Source: Rhizobium subbaraonis (GTDB lineage Bacteria; Pseudomonadota; Alphaproteobacteria; Rhizobiales; Rhizobiaceae). Taken from it: a DNA stretch of 64,000 nt. Both the position numbers and the translations under genes were made by a program. The notes under the pieces were generated by a model that worked only from the letters and a program-made list of their open reading frames with translations, did no database searches and was not told the DNA's origin. This document shows, piece after piece, positions 56,481 to 64,000 of the stretch. How positions within the stretch are numbered: the stretch's first letter is position 1; the number at the start of each line of letters is the position of its first letter. The stretch lies in contig NZ_OBQD01000012.1 in NCBI RefSeq assembly GCF_900220975.1, positions 124,001 through 188,000 of the forward strand, in the 5' to 3' direction.

Positions 56481-57761
56481 ATGAAGACGTCCTTCCTCCG
56501 CACGGCAGTGCTGGCGCTTTTGACGGCGACCTCCGCACTCGCCTTCCAGCCGGCGTTTGCCGCAACCGACGATGCCGCCGTCGTCAAGCACTATGTCGAT
56601 GTCGCCCATGCCAAGTTCTCCGACGCGCTTGCGACGGCCAAGGCGCTTTCGACCGCCGTCGATGCGTTGATCGCAGACCCGAAAGACGAAACGCTGAAGG
56701 CAGCACGCGAGGCCTGGATCAAGGCACGCGTTCCCTACCAGCAGACGGAAGTCTACCGCTTTGGCAACGCCGTCGTCGACGAATGGGAAGGCAAGGTCAA
56801 CGCCTGGCCGCTCGACGAAGGCCTGATCGACTATGTCGACGCCAACTACGGCACGGAAAGCGACGAAAACGCGCTGTTCGTTGCCAACGTGATCGCCAAC
56901 CCGAAGATCAAGATCGACGGCAAGGACGTGGACGCCACCAACCTGACGCCCGAATTCCTGGCAGGAACGCTGCAGGAAGCAGGTGGCGTGGAGGCGAAAG
57001 TCGCCACCGGCTACCACGCCGTCGAATTCCTGCTCTGGGGCCAGGACCTGAACGGCAACGGGCCGGGCGCCGGCAACCGACCGGCAACCGACTTCGATAC
57101 GAAGAACTGCACAGGCGGCAATTGTGACCGCCGCGCCGCCTACCTGAAGTCGGCAACGGAGCTTCTTGTCGCCGACCTGCAGGAGATGGTCGACAAGTGG
57201 GCCCCGGAGGGCGAGGCCACCAAGGCCGTCAGCGCCGATCCGAAGAGCGGCGTCAGCGCCATCCTGACCGGCATGGGATCGCTCTCCTATGGCGAACTCG
57301 CCGGCGAGCGGATGAAGCTCGGCCTGCTGCTGCACGATCCGGAGGAAGAGCACGATTGCTTCTCCGACAACACCCACAACTCTCACTACTATGACGCGCT
57401 CGGGATCCAGAGCGCCTATACCGGTGAGTACGTGCGTGCTGACGGCACGAAGATGACCGGTCCGTCGCTCTCCGAACTGGTTGCCGCGAAGGACCCGGCG
57501 CTCGACAAGGAAATGAAGGCGCAGCTCGACACGACGATTGCCGCGATGCAGGCGATGGTGAAGCGGGCCGAAACAGTCGAGGCCTACGACCAGATGATCG
57601 GCGAGGGCAACGCGGAAGGCAACGCCGTCGTGCAGGCCGCCATCGACGGTCTCGTGAACCAGACGAAGACGATCGAGCGCGTGATCTCGGCGCTGGACCT
57701 CGGCCAGATTGAGCTTGAAGGTTCCGACAGCCTGGACAATCCTAACGCCGTCTTCCAATAA
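56481..57761 (+). CDS. Imelysin (M75) family periplasmic iron-regulated protein
   Basis: This 426-residue protein has a signal peptide (ending AFQPAFAATD) and the imelysin motif GYHAVEF (Gly177, His179, Glu182), the GxHxxE site thought to bind metal. The domain is shared with EfeO-type iron carriers and IrpA. The wider LLHDPEEEHDCFSDNTHNSH segment is Asp/His-rich. It heads a run with a di-heme oxidoreductase, a second imelysin and DUF1513, a set known as iron-responsive in several proteobacteria. An intercistronic hairpin follows. Confidence 0.92.
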   Translation: MKTSFLRTAVLALLTATSALAFQPAFAATDDAAVVKHYVDVAHAKFSDALATAKALSTAVDALIADPKDETLKAAREAWIKARVPYQQTEVYRFGNAVVDEWEGKVNAWPLDEGLIDYVDANYGTESDENALFVANVIANPKIKIDGKDVDATNLTPEFLAGTLQEAGGVEAKVATGYHAVEFLLWGQDLNGNGPGAGNRPATDFDTKNCTGGNCDRRAAYLKSATELLVADLQEMVDKWAPEGEATKAVSADPKSGVSAILTGMGSLSYGELAGERMKLGLLLHDPEEEHDCFSDNTHNSHYYDALGIQSAYTGEYVRADGTKMTGPSLSELVAAKDPALDKEMKAQLDTTIAAMQAMVKRAETVEAYDQMIGEGNAEGNAVVQAAIDGLVNQTKTIERVISALDLGQIELEGSDSLDNPNAVFQ

Positions 57762-57773
57762 GATGCAAAAGGC

Positions 57774-57798
57774 GGGCCGCATCCCATAGGTGCGGCCC
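57774..57798 (+). promoter_or_regulatory. Intercistronic hairpin between the imelysin and di-heme genes
   Basis: GGGCCGCA (57774-57781) and TGCGGCCC (57791-57798) form an 8-bp stem around a 9-base loop. It lies 12 bases after the imelysin stop. No T-run follows, so it probably stabilises the imelysin mRNA or tunes read-through. Confidence 0.5.
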
Positions 57799-57807
57799 GA
57801 TCCCAAA

Positions 57808-59349
57808 ATGAGCGCCGCACCCTTCAACCGCCCGCATGCCGTCCTCGGCGCGCTGCTGCTGTCGCTCGCAGCCGGTGCAGCCGTCGGCTTCGACGAGTTG
57901 CCGGGATCGGGAGGGCGCGCCGACCTGTCCGAAGCCGACAAGGCGCGGGTGGCGACAATCACCCGACCGACGCGGAATTTCTCGAAAGCCGAACGCTACG
58001 AGGCTATGTCGGGCGGCGCGGCGACGTCGACCGCGGCCATCAACGCCGACAGCTTCTCGCATTTTTCCGAAAATCTCACCTTTCAGCAGGAAGAGGGCTT
58101 CAAGCTCGGAAACGCGCTGTTTCGGAAGGTCTGGGTGTCCTCCCCCTCCTCCACGCATGCGTCCGACGGCCTCGGCCCTCTGTTCAATTCGCGCGCCTGC
58201 CAGAACTGCCACCTCAAGGACGGGCGCGGGCGCCCGCCAGAGCCCGGCGCGACAACGAGCACGACGTTCTTCCGGCTGGCCCGGCCGCCCGCTGACGATG
58301 CCGAACGCGCGCAGCTCGATGCGTTGAAGGTTCTGAACTTCCCTGACCCGGTCTACGGCGGCCAGCTTCAGGACTTTGCCGTTCCGGGGCTTGCCGCCGA
58401 AGGGCGGATGCAAGTGGAATACACCGAAGAGACCGTAACGCTGAAGGGCGGAGAAAAGGTATCGCTGCGCCGGCCGCATTACTCCGTGACCGATCTCGGC
58501 TACGGCGCGATGGATCCCACCACGACTCTGTCGCCGCGCATGACGCCGCCGATGATCGGGCTTGGGCTGATCGAGGCGATCCACGAGGCCGACATCATGG
58601 CGCTCGCCGATCCCGACGACGGTGACGGCGACGGCATCAGCGGCAAGGCGGCGCTGGTGCGCGACAAGGAAAGCGGAAGGCTGGTGCTCGGCCGCTTCGG
58701 CTGGAAAGCGCAGAACGCCAGCGTGCGCAAGCAGAGCGCCGAAGCTTTCGCCGGCGACATCGGCATTTCCAACCCGCTGGCACCCGCCGCCCAGGGCGAC
58801 TGCACACCGGCACAGACGGCCTGCCTCGCCATGCCGGACGGCGTGCAGAAGCGGTTGGGCGACACCGAGGCGCCCGACCCGGTGCTGGACCTCGTCACCT
58901 TCTACTCCGAGAACCTGGCCGTTCCCGCCCGCCGCAAGGCGAGCTTCGCGCCGACGCTTGCGGGCAAGAAGGCGTTCTACGACATTGGCTGCATTGCCTG
59001 CCACACGCCGAAATTTGTCACCCGTCGCGATGCCCGCGACACGGCGCAGGCGTTCCAGCTGATCTGGCCTTATTCCGATTTTCTCCTGCACGACATGGGC
59101 GATGGGCTCGCCGACGGCCAAACGGTCGGATTGGCGAACGGCCGGGAGTGGCGCACGCCGCCGCTATGGGGTATCGGCCTGACGAAGACCGTCAGCGGCC
59201 ACACCTTCTTCCTGCACGACGGACGCGCCCGCAACCTGACGGAGGCGATCCTCTGGCACGGCGGCGAGGCGCAGGCCGCCCGCGAACGCTTCATCGACCT
59301 CGAAAAGGCCGATCGTGACGCTCTGCTTACATTCCTGGAGTCTCTTTGA
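57808..59349 (+). CDS. Di-heme thiol-oxidoreductase-like protein (DUF1111)
   Basis: This 513-residue exported protein of the di-haem oxidoreductase family (MauG-like) has haem motifs CQNCH (from residue 131) and CIACH (from residue 395), with LHDMGDGLADGQ near the end. The signal peptide is AVLGALLLSLAAGAAVGF. The ATG at 57808 is chosen over the GTG at 57790, which lies in the hairpin. Redox partner and substrate are unknown. Its place between two imelysins suggests a role in iron redox state at the periplasm. Confidence 0.92.
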   Translation: MSAAPFNRPHAVLGALLLSLAAGAAVGFDELPGSGGRADLSEADKARVATITRPTRNFSKAERYEAMSGGAATSTAAINADSFSHFSENLTFQQEEGFKLGNALFRKVWVSSPSSTHASDGLGPLFNSRACQNCHLKDGRGRPPEPGATTSTTFFRLARPPADDAERAQLDALKVLNFPDPVYGGQLQDFAVPGLAAEGRMQVEYTEETVTLKGGEKVSLRRPHYSVTDLGYGAMDPTTTLSPRMTPPMIGLGLIEAIHEADIMALADPDDGDGDGISGKAALVRDKESGRLVLGRFGWKAQNASVRKQSAEAFAGDIGISNPLAPAAQGDCTPAQTACLAMPDGVQKRLGDTEAPDPVLDLVTFYSENLAVPARRKASFAPTLAGKKAFYDIGCIACHTPKFVTRRDARDTAQAFQLIWPYSDFLLHDMGDGLADGQTVGLANGREWRTPPLWGIGLTKTVSGHTFFLHDGRARNLTEAILWHGGEAQAARERFIDLEKADRDALLTFLESL

Positions 59350-60476
59350 TGCTGCCCCTTCGCGCCCCCCGCCTCCGTAGCGCCCTTCTCGGTCTTGCTG
59401 CCGCAGCCTTCTCGCTGCCAGCCTTGGCGCAGGACGCCAATCCGATCCCCCCGGCCGAGCTGACCGATGCGGCGATCCTGCCGGTGATGGAACGCGCGGT
59501 GGACGAGGTGATCCGCCCCGGCTATCGCGACCTCAGCACATCCGCAACGAGGCTTTCGCAGGCCGTTGCAGCCTACTGCGCGGCCCCCTCGCCCGACACC
59601 CGGGCTGCGGCGCATGCTGCCTTCGACGATACGGTCGCGAAATGGTCGTTCATCGAGATCGTTCGCGATGGGCCGGTGCTGCAGCAGAACAGGTTCGAAC
59701 GCATCCTCTTCTACCCCGACCGCAAGAGCACGGGGCTAAAGCAGGTGCAATCGCTCCTTGCAAAGGCGGACGAAAAGGACACCGACGCTGCCGCGCTTCC
59801 CGGAAAGAGCGTTGCGGTCCAAGGCCTGGGAGCGCTGGAATACGTCCTCTACGGCACGGGATCAGACGCGCTCGACACGGGCAAGGACAGCTTCCGCTGC
59901 CGTTTCGGTGCGGCGGTGGCCGAGAACATCGCCGCCACGGCAAACGCGCTCAGCGCCGAGTGGGAAAAGCCGGACGGCGTCCAGAAGGACTGGAAGCATC
60001 CCGGCCCCGACAACCCGGTCTTCCGCGACGGCAAGGAGGCGATCACAGCGCTGCTCGGCGTTCTCGTCCACGGAGCGGAGACCATTCGCGACCAGCGCAT
60101 CGAATCCTTCTACAAAGGCGAGGACACGCCGCCGCGGCCGAAATCGGCCGTCTACTGGCGCTCCGGCAACACCTGGAAATCGATCGAAGGCAATCTGGAC
60201 GGGCTGAATACGCTTTTTCGCAGGTCCGGAATGGAAGAGCTGCTGGATCCCGGCGAGGCCTCGATCGCAGGATCGGTCGAGTTCGTGATGAAATCTCTGG
60301 AGCGGACAGCGCCGAAGATCGACAGCGACATCGAAAAGGCTGTCACGGAACCGACCGAGCGCAAGAAGATCGACTTCCTGATCATCAATGCGCGCGATCT
60401 CGTGCTCCGGCTCAGCAACGATTTCGGCGGCGCGATCGGGCTCGGCGCCGGCTTCTCCTTCTCGGACGGCGACTGA
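59349..60476 (+). CDS. Second imelysin-family protein, lacking the motif histidine
   Basis: This 375-residue periplasmic protein has a signal peptide (ALLGLAAAAFSLPALAQD). Its motif reads GLGALEYVLYG, with Gly161 where GxHxxE has His, and Glu164 kept, so metal binding must differ from the first imelysin. The ATG at 59349 overlaps the preceding stop (TGATG), showing translational coupling. An upstream TTG at 59346 is less likely. Confidence 0.9.
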   Translation: MLPLRAPRLRSALLGLAAAAFSLPALAQDANPIPPAELTDAAILPVMERAVDEVIRPGYRDLSTSATRLSQAVAAYCAAPSPDTRAAAHAAFDDTVAKWSFIEIVRDGPVLQQNRFERILFYPDRKSTGLKQVQSLLAKADEKDTDAAALPGKSVAVQGLGALEYVLYGTGSDALDTGKDSFRCRFGAAVAENIAATANALSAEWEKPDGVQKDWKHPGPDNPVFRDGKEAITALLGVLVHGAETIRDQRIESFYKGEDTPPRPKSAVYWRSGNTWKSIEGNLDGLNTLFRRSGMEELLDPGEASIAGSVEFVMKSLERTAPKIDSDIEKAVTEPTERKKIDFLIINARDLVLRLSNDFGGAIGLGAGFSFSDGD

Positions 60477-60561
60477 GCGAAAGGTTTTGACAACGGCGCC
60501 CCAAAGGCGCAGATGGCTTTCGTGCCGGACACTTGCGGCACGTGACAAAAGGACCAACCCG

Positions 60562-60615
60562 ATGAACCCCGACAGTCGAAGTCGAGTCGCAGAACTCTCG
60601 ATCGTCAGGTCCTGA
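60562..60615 (+). CDS. Possible 17-residue leader peptide upstream of corA
   Basis: ATG at 60562, with AAAAGGAC 8-15 bases upstream, opens a 17-codon ORF (MNPDSRSRVAELSIVRS) ending at TGA 60615. It is followed by a hairpin that hides the corA ribosome binding site. Short leader ORFs control corA (corL) and mgtA (mgtL) in enteric bacteria. The peptide itself shows no homology I recognise. Confidence 0.35.
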   Translation: MNPDSRSRVAELSIVRS

Positions 60616-60622
60616 TCCAAAG

Positions 60623-60657
60623 GGCTCCGGCGGTCGTCCGACTCGCCGCATGGAGCC
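60623..60657 (+). promoter_or_regulatory. Hairpin sequestering the corA ribosome binding site
   Basis: GGCTCC (60623-60628) pairs with GGAGCC (60652-60657), which contains the GGAG site for the ATG at 60662. GGCG (60629-60632) and CGCC (60644-60647) can extend the stem. It begins 7 bases after the leader ORF stop. Confidence 0.4.
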
Positions 60658-60661
60658 TGCT

Positions 60662-61648
60662 ATGCTGTCCATCTTCCAAAATCGCGACAACCACCTCGTT
60701 CGCGTCGATACCTTCGGCGACGCAGAATTGCAGCCCGCCATCTGGTGCGATCTGCTGAGCCCCACAGGCGAGGAAACGCGCCTCGTGGAGCACAATCTCG
60801 GCATCGAGATCCCCACACGGGACGAGATGCAGGAGATCGAACTGTCCGATCGCCTCTATCAGGAGGCGGGCGCGCAATTCATGACGATGACCGCCGTCGC
60901 CGCGCTCGACAGCGAGGTGCCCGCCAAGGTGCCGGTGACGTTCATCCTCAAGGGGCCGACGCTCGTGACCGTCCGGCATGCCAGCCCGCGGCCGTTCTCC
61001 ACCTTCACCGCCCGCAGCCAGAAGCCGAACGGAGCGCCCTGCAGCTCCGGCGAGGCGGCAATGCTGGGTCTGATCGAAGCGATGATCGACCGGACCGCGG
61101 ACGCGCTGGAGCATGCCGGCCTCGAAATCGACGGGATTTCGCGGGAGGTCTTTCGTAAGAAGAGCGCCAGCGCGACGAAGACGACACGCGATCTGCAGTC
61201 GCTGATCGACCGGATCGGGCTGAAGGGCGACCTTTTGACCGCCGTTCGCGAAAGCCTCGTCAGCATCGGCCGGCTGATCGCCTATCACACCGCGGTTGAA
61301 GATCGTGGCGGCCGGCGTGCGCCGAAGGAAACGCGGCAGCGCCTGAAGCTCATCCAGCGTGACGCCGCCTCGCTTGGCGAGCATGCGGAGTTCCTGTCCA
61401 ACAAGATAAACTTCCTGCTGGACGCAACTCTGGGGCTGATCAACCTGGAGCAGAACCAAATCATCAAGATCTTCTCGGTCGCATCCGTGGTGTTTCTGCC
61501 GCCGACGCTGGTCGCCTCGATCTACGGCATGAACTTCCAGATGATGCCGGAATTGCAATGGGATCTGGGCTATCCGGGCGCGCTGGCACTGATGGTGCTT
61601 TCCAGCCTGCTGCCGTATCTCTATTTCAAGCATCGGGGATGGCTTTGA
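60662..61648 (+). CDS. corA: CorA-family divalent metal ion transporter
   Basis: This 328-residue pentameric channel protein has a long cytoplasmic funnel and two C-terminal membrane helices. The family signature YGMNF (near 286) is present. CorA moves Mg2+ and also Co2+ or Ni2+, and related ZntB-like forms move Zn2+. The ATG at 60662 with GGAG 7-10 bases upstream is preferred over the ATG at 60650, which precedes that site. It interrupts the imelysin-DUF1513 run and is followed after 25 bases by DUF1513. Confidence 0.92.
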   Translation: MLSIFQNRDNHLVRVDTFGDAELQPAIWCDLLSPTGEETRLVEHNLGIEIPTRDEMQEIELSDRLYQEAGAQFMTMTAVAALDSEVPAKVPVTFILKGPTLVTVRHASPRPFSTFTARSQKPNGAPCSSGEAAMLGLIEAMIDRTADALEHAGLEIDGISREVFRKKSASATKTTRDLQSLIDRIGLKGDLLTAVRESLVSIGRLIAYHTAVEDRGGRRAPKETRQRLKLIQRDAASLGEHAEFLSNKINFLLDATLGLINLEQNQIIKIFSVASVVFLPPTLVASIYGMNFQMMPELQWDLGYPGALALMVLSSLLPYLYFKHRGWL

Positions 61649-61673
61649 CCCGCGCCGAACGACAGAGGAAAGC

Positions 61674-62759
61674 ATGCGCACACCGCTTCTCGACCGCCGC
61701 AGCTTCATGAAGATGGCGGGCGCCGCCTGGACGGCGACGCTCGCCCCCTCGGCGCTATACGCGCTCGAGCGCAGCGACGCCGTGTTCGCCTCCGGCTTCA
61801 TGGCGCGCGATGGCGGTTTCGGCGTTGCCACGCTCTCCGAGGACGGGACGATCATCGACACGGTGTCGCTTCCCGCGCGAAGCCACGGCATGGCCTATAG
61901 CGCTGAGAGCGGCCATACCGCAGCCTTCGCAAGGCGCCCGGGCACCTTCGCCCTGATCTTCGATACGCGCCGGCAGGCGGAGCCGGTGACGATCCATGCC
62001 GGCGAGGGACGGCATTTCTTCGGGCACGGCAGCTTTTCACCGGACGGACGCCTCCTCTATGCCAGCGAGAACGACTTCGACGGGAGCCGCGGCGTGATCG
62101 GGCTTTACGACGCAACCGACCGCTACCGCCGCGTCGGCGAATTCGACACCCACGGCATAGGCACGCACGACATGACCGTCTCCGACGACGGGCGCATGCT
62201 GGTCGTGGCCAATGGCGGCATCGAGACGCATCCGGATTTCGGCCGCACCAAGCTGAACCTCGACCATATGGAACCGTCGCTGGCATTGATCGATGCCGCC
62301 ACCGGCATGCTGATCGAGCGCCATGCGATGCCTCCGGCGTTGCGCCAACTCTCGACCCGGCATGTCGATATCGACGGCAGGGGGCGCGTCTGGTTCGCCT
62401 GCCAGTACGAGGGGCCGCGCAACGATCTGCCGCCGCTCGCCGGGCACTTCGCCAAGGGCGAGGACATCACCTTCCTGGAACTTCCCGCAGAAACCACGCA
62501 TGGGCTCGCCAACTATGTCGGCGCGATCGCGGTCAACCGGAGCCAGGGGCTCGTCGGCCTGACATCGCCCAAGGGCGGCACGGCCGTGACGATCGACGCA
62601 GCCACAGGCCGCGTCATCCGCGAGGACCGCATTGCCGATGCGGCCGGCATCGCGGCTTCCAGGCGCGGCTTTACCGTCTCCTCCTATGACGGTCGCTTTG
62701 ACGACCAGAGGGCTGGTCTTTCCTGGGACCAGCACATCGTCCGCTTCGGAAAGCTTTGA
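61674..62759 (+). CDS. DUF1513-family Tat-exported beta-propeller-like protein
   Basis: This 361-residue protein has a twin-arginine signal DRRSFMKMAGAAW (residues 7-19). Propeller-like repeats with Asp/Gly turns follow (HGSFSPDGRLLYASENDFDG, THDMTVSDDGRMLVVANGGI, RHVDIDGRGRVWFACQYEG). It is typically encoded with imelysins and the di-heme protein and probably acts with them in the periplasm, but its activity is unknown. A GAGGAAAG ribosome binding site is present. Confidence 0.92.
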   Translation: MRTPLLDRRSFMKMAGAAWTATLAPSALYALERSDAVFASGFMARDGGFGVATLSEDGTIIDTVSLPARSHGMAYSAESGHTAAFARRPGTFALIFDTRRQAEPVTIHAGEGRHFFGHGSFSPDGRLLYASENDFDGSRGVIGLYDATDRYRRVGEFDTHGIGTHDMTVSDDGRMLVVANGGIETHPDFGRTKLNLDHMEPSLALIDAATGMLIERHAMPPALRQLSTRHVDIDGRGRVWFACQYEGPRNDLPPLAGHFAKGEDITFLELPAETTHGLANYVGAIAVNRSQGLVGLTSPKGGTAVTIDAATGRVIREDRIADAAGIAASRRGFTVSSYDGRFDDQRAGLSWDQHIVRFGKL

Positions 62760-62837
62760 AGCTGTCGTGTCTTTGTCGTGTCTCGGGCGTGGCCGGCCGC
62801 TCCGCCGCGGAGACGACGCGTCTTGATCGGACGGGCT

Positions 62838-63386
62838 TCAGGCTGCCCCGGCGTCGCGGGCGATCAGGATGTGCAGATCGCGCCAGGCATAGGCGACCTG
62901 TTCGTAGCGATGTCCGCCGAGCGTGATGGTGCCGGTTTCGACGGCAGACGCGCCGAGACGCTCGTAGAAGAGCCGGTTGGGATTGGTGGCGAGCACCCAC
63001 GCGCAGAGCGTCATTGCGCCACCCTCGACCATGTAACGGGCCACGCTGCGCACGAGTTCGACGCCGACGCCTCGGCCCTGGTAGGCCGGCAACACATAGA
63101 GCGCGTAGATCTCGCCTACGGGGGTCGGCGTCGCATAACGGGCCGGACCATAGTTGACGAAGCCGACCAGATTGCCGGTTTTTCTCTCGATCGCCACGAA
63201 ATGGCCGACGCCCACCGCGTTCCGGCGGCCCATATGGCGAACGGCCTGCTCGGCCGGCGACATGCCCTGAAGGAAAGCATCGTCAAGCAAGCCCCGAAAG
63301 GTCGCCCTCCAGGTTTCCACCAGCACCCTACCGATCGCGAAGACGTCGGCGGTGCGTCCCGGCCTGATCTCGATCGCGTGATCCAT
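62838..63386 (-). CDS. GNAT-family N-acetyltransferase
   Basis: This 182-residue single-domain acetyltransferase has IYALYVLPAYQGRGVGVELVR (motif A, acetyl-CoA binding, about 92-112) and ATNPNRLFYERLGASAV. The substrate is unknown. It is convergent with the DUF1513 gene and divergent from the TspO gene. Confidence 0.88.
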   Translation of the reverse strand: MDHAIEIRPGRTADVFAIGRVLVETWRATFRGLLDDAFLQGMSPAEQAVRHMGRRNAVGVGHFVAIERKTGNLVGFVNYGPARYATPTPVGEIYALYVLPAYQGRGVGVELVRSVARYMVEGGAMTLCAWVLATNPNRLFYERLGASAVETGTITLGGHRYEQVAYAWRDLHILIARDAGAA

Positions 63387-63473
63387 GGAAAAGATGTAGG
63401 GCGGCTTGCGATCCGTGCAATGGCGCGCACCGGCAGACTGGACACGGGGGAGACCGCGCCCTAACTGAGCGCC

Positions 63474-63929
63474 ATGAACAGCAAAGCCTTGACCTACCTC
63501 TCCTTTCTCGTGCTCGTCGTCGGCGGCGGCCTGCTCATCGGCCTCTTCAACCTGCCTGACGCCTGGTATCGATCCCTGGCAAAGCCCGCCTTCAATCCAC
63601 CGGACTGGGTCTTTGGGCCGGTCTGGACGCTGCTCTATGCGATGATTGCCGTCGCGGGTGCGCGTACCTTCATCGGTTTCCGTAAGACCTCGGCCATGCG
63701 GATATGGTGGGCCGCGCTCGCCTTGAACTTCGCCTGGTCGCCACTGTTCTTCGGCCTCCGCGAGCCCGCGCTGGCGCTCATCGTCGTCATCGGGCTTGTG
63801 GTGAGCGTCCTGCTCTACATTCTGTCCAGCTGGAAGCAGGATCGGCCTTCGGCCCTTCTGTTCCTTCCCTATCTCGCCTGGACGTCGTTTGCAGCCGTCC
63901 TCAACGGCGCGATCGTGGCGCTCAATTGA
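63474..63929 (+). CDS. TspO/MBR-family membrane protein
   Basis: This 151-residue, five-helix protein shows the family motifs KPAFNPPDWVFGPVWTLLYA, ALNFAWSPLFFGLR and LPYLAWTSFAAVLN. TspO binds porphyrins, and in Rhodobacter and Sinorhizobium it takes part in stress and nutrient control. The last 71 bases of the window after it hold no gene. Confidence 0.93.
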   Translation: MNSKALTYLSFLVLVVGGGLLIGLFNLPDAWYRSLAKPAFNPPDWVFGPVWTLLYAMIAVAGARTFIGFRKTSAMRIWWAALALNFAWSPLFFGLREPALALIVVIGLVVSVLLYILSSWKQDRPSALLFLPYLAWTSFAAVLNGAIVALN

Positions 63930-64000
63930 CGTCTTGCAGCGCGCGGGCGCGCGTGCGAGGGTTTCGACCGAAAACGGGCGCGGACTTTTGCGACAAGCCC

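Overview
The window is chromosomal DNA of an alphaproteobacterium of the order Hyphomicrobiales, most likely a Rhizobiaceae member (Sinorhizobium/Ensifer, Shinella or Rhizobium type). The basis is high GC, the syntenic blocks sppA-ihfB-lapA, lptC-lptA-lptB-rpoN-hpf-ptsN, grpE-hrcA/rph-rdgB-hemW and rpsT-dnaA/mutM-ubiE-ubiB-coaBC, a Sinorhizobium-type PmtA, and promoters close to CTTGAC-N17-CTATAY. I cannot fix the genus. Coding density is high. I see no tRNA, rRNA, CRISPR array, prophage or insertion sequence.

Region 1 (1-14.3 kb) holds the end of a CoxG-like gene, sppA-ihfB-lapA on the minus strand, the LPS transport genes lptC-lptA-lptB, then rpoN, hpf and ptsN (sigma-54 and nitrogen-PTS functions). 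After these come grpE and hrcA, divergent from rph, a VOC protein, rdgB and hemW. Region 2 (14.3-20.9 kb) has dnaA and rpsT on the minus strand. They are separated by a long leader region with five GANTC sites in 129 bp, the methylation motif of the cell-cycle methylase CcrM. mutM, ubiE and ubiB follow. An exported sulfatase and a zinc-ribbon potassium-channel-like protein sit between ubiB and coaBC.

Region 3 (25-36 kb) contains a class II glutamine amidotransferase and a two-gene DUF1326-DUF2182 unit. This unit has a Met-rich exported loop, a Cys cluster and a perfect palindrome over its -10 box, and it is the best candidate for an undescribed (probably metal-handling) system. prfC, dut, an acetyltransferase, dps, a LysE-type exporter, cysK and a ComM-like ATPase follow. 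Region 4 (36-43.6 kb) carries gshB, a cupin and a ugpBAEC glycerol-3-phosphate uptake operon. The operon ends in an EEP-family hydrolase, has a Pho-box-like array upstream and a palindromic interspersed repeat between ugpB and ugpA.

Region 5 (43.6-56.2 kb) is housekeeping: yraN, rsmI, dnaN, pmtA, an atypical histidine phosphatase, pyrF, an NDUFA9-like protein, uppP, a GST, queG, an SDR protein, an RlpA-like protein and an rsmB-type methyltransferase. Region 6 (56.2-64 kb) is a probable iron-regulated periplasmic cluster: imelysin, di-heme DUF1111 oxidoreductase, second imelysin, then corA and DUF1513. A possible Irr (ICE) box lies in front of the cluster and a possible leader peptide in front of corA. 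A GNAT acetyltransferase and a TspO-type protein close the window.
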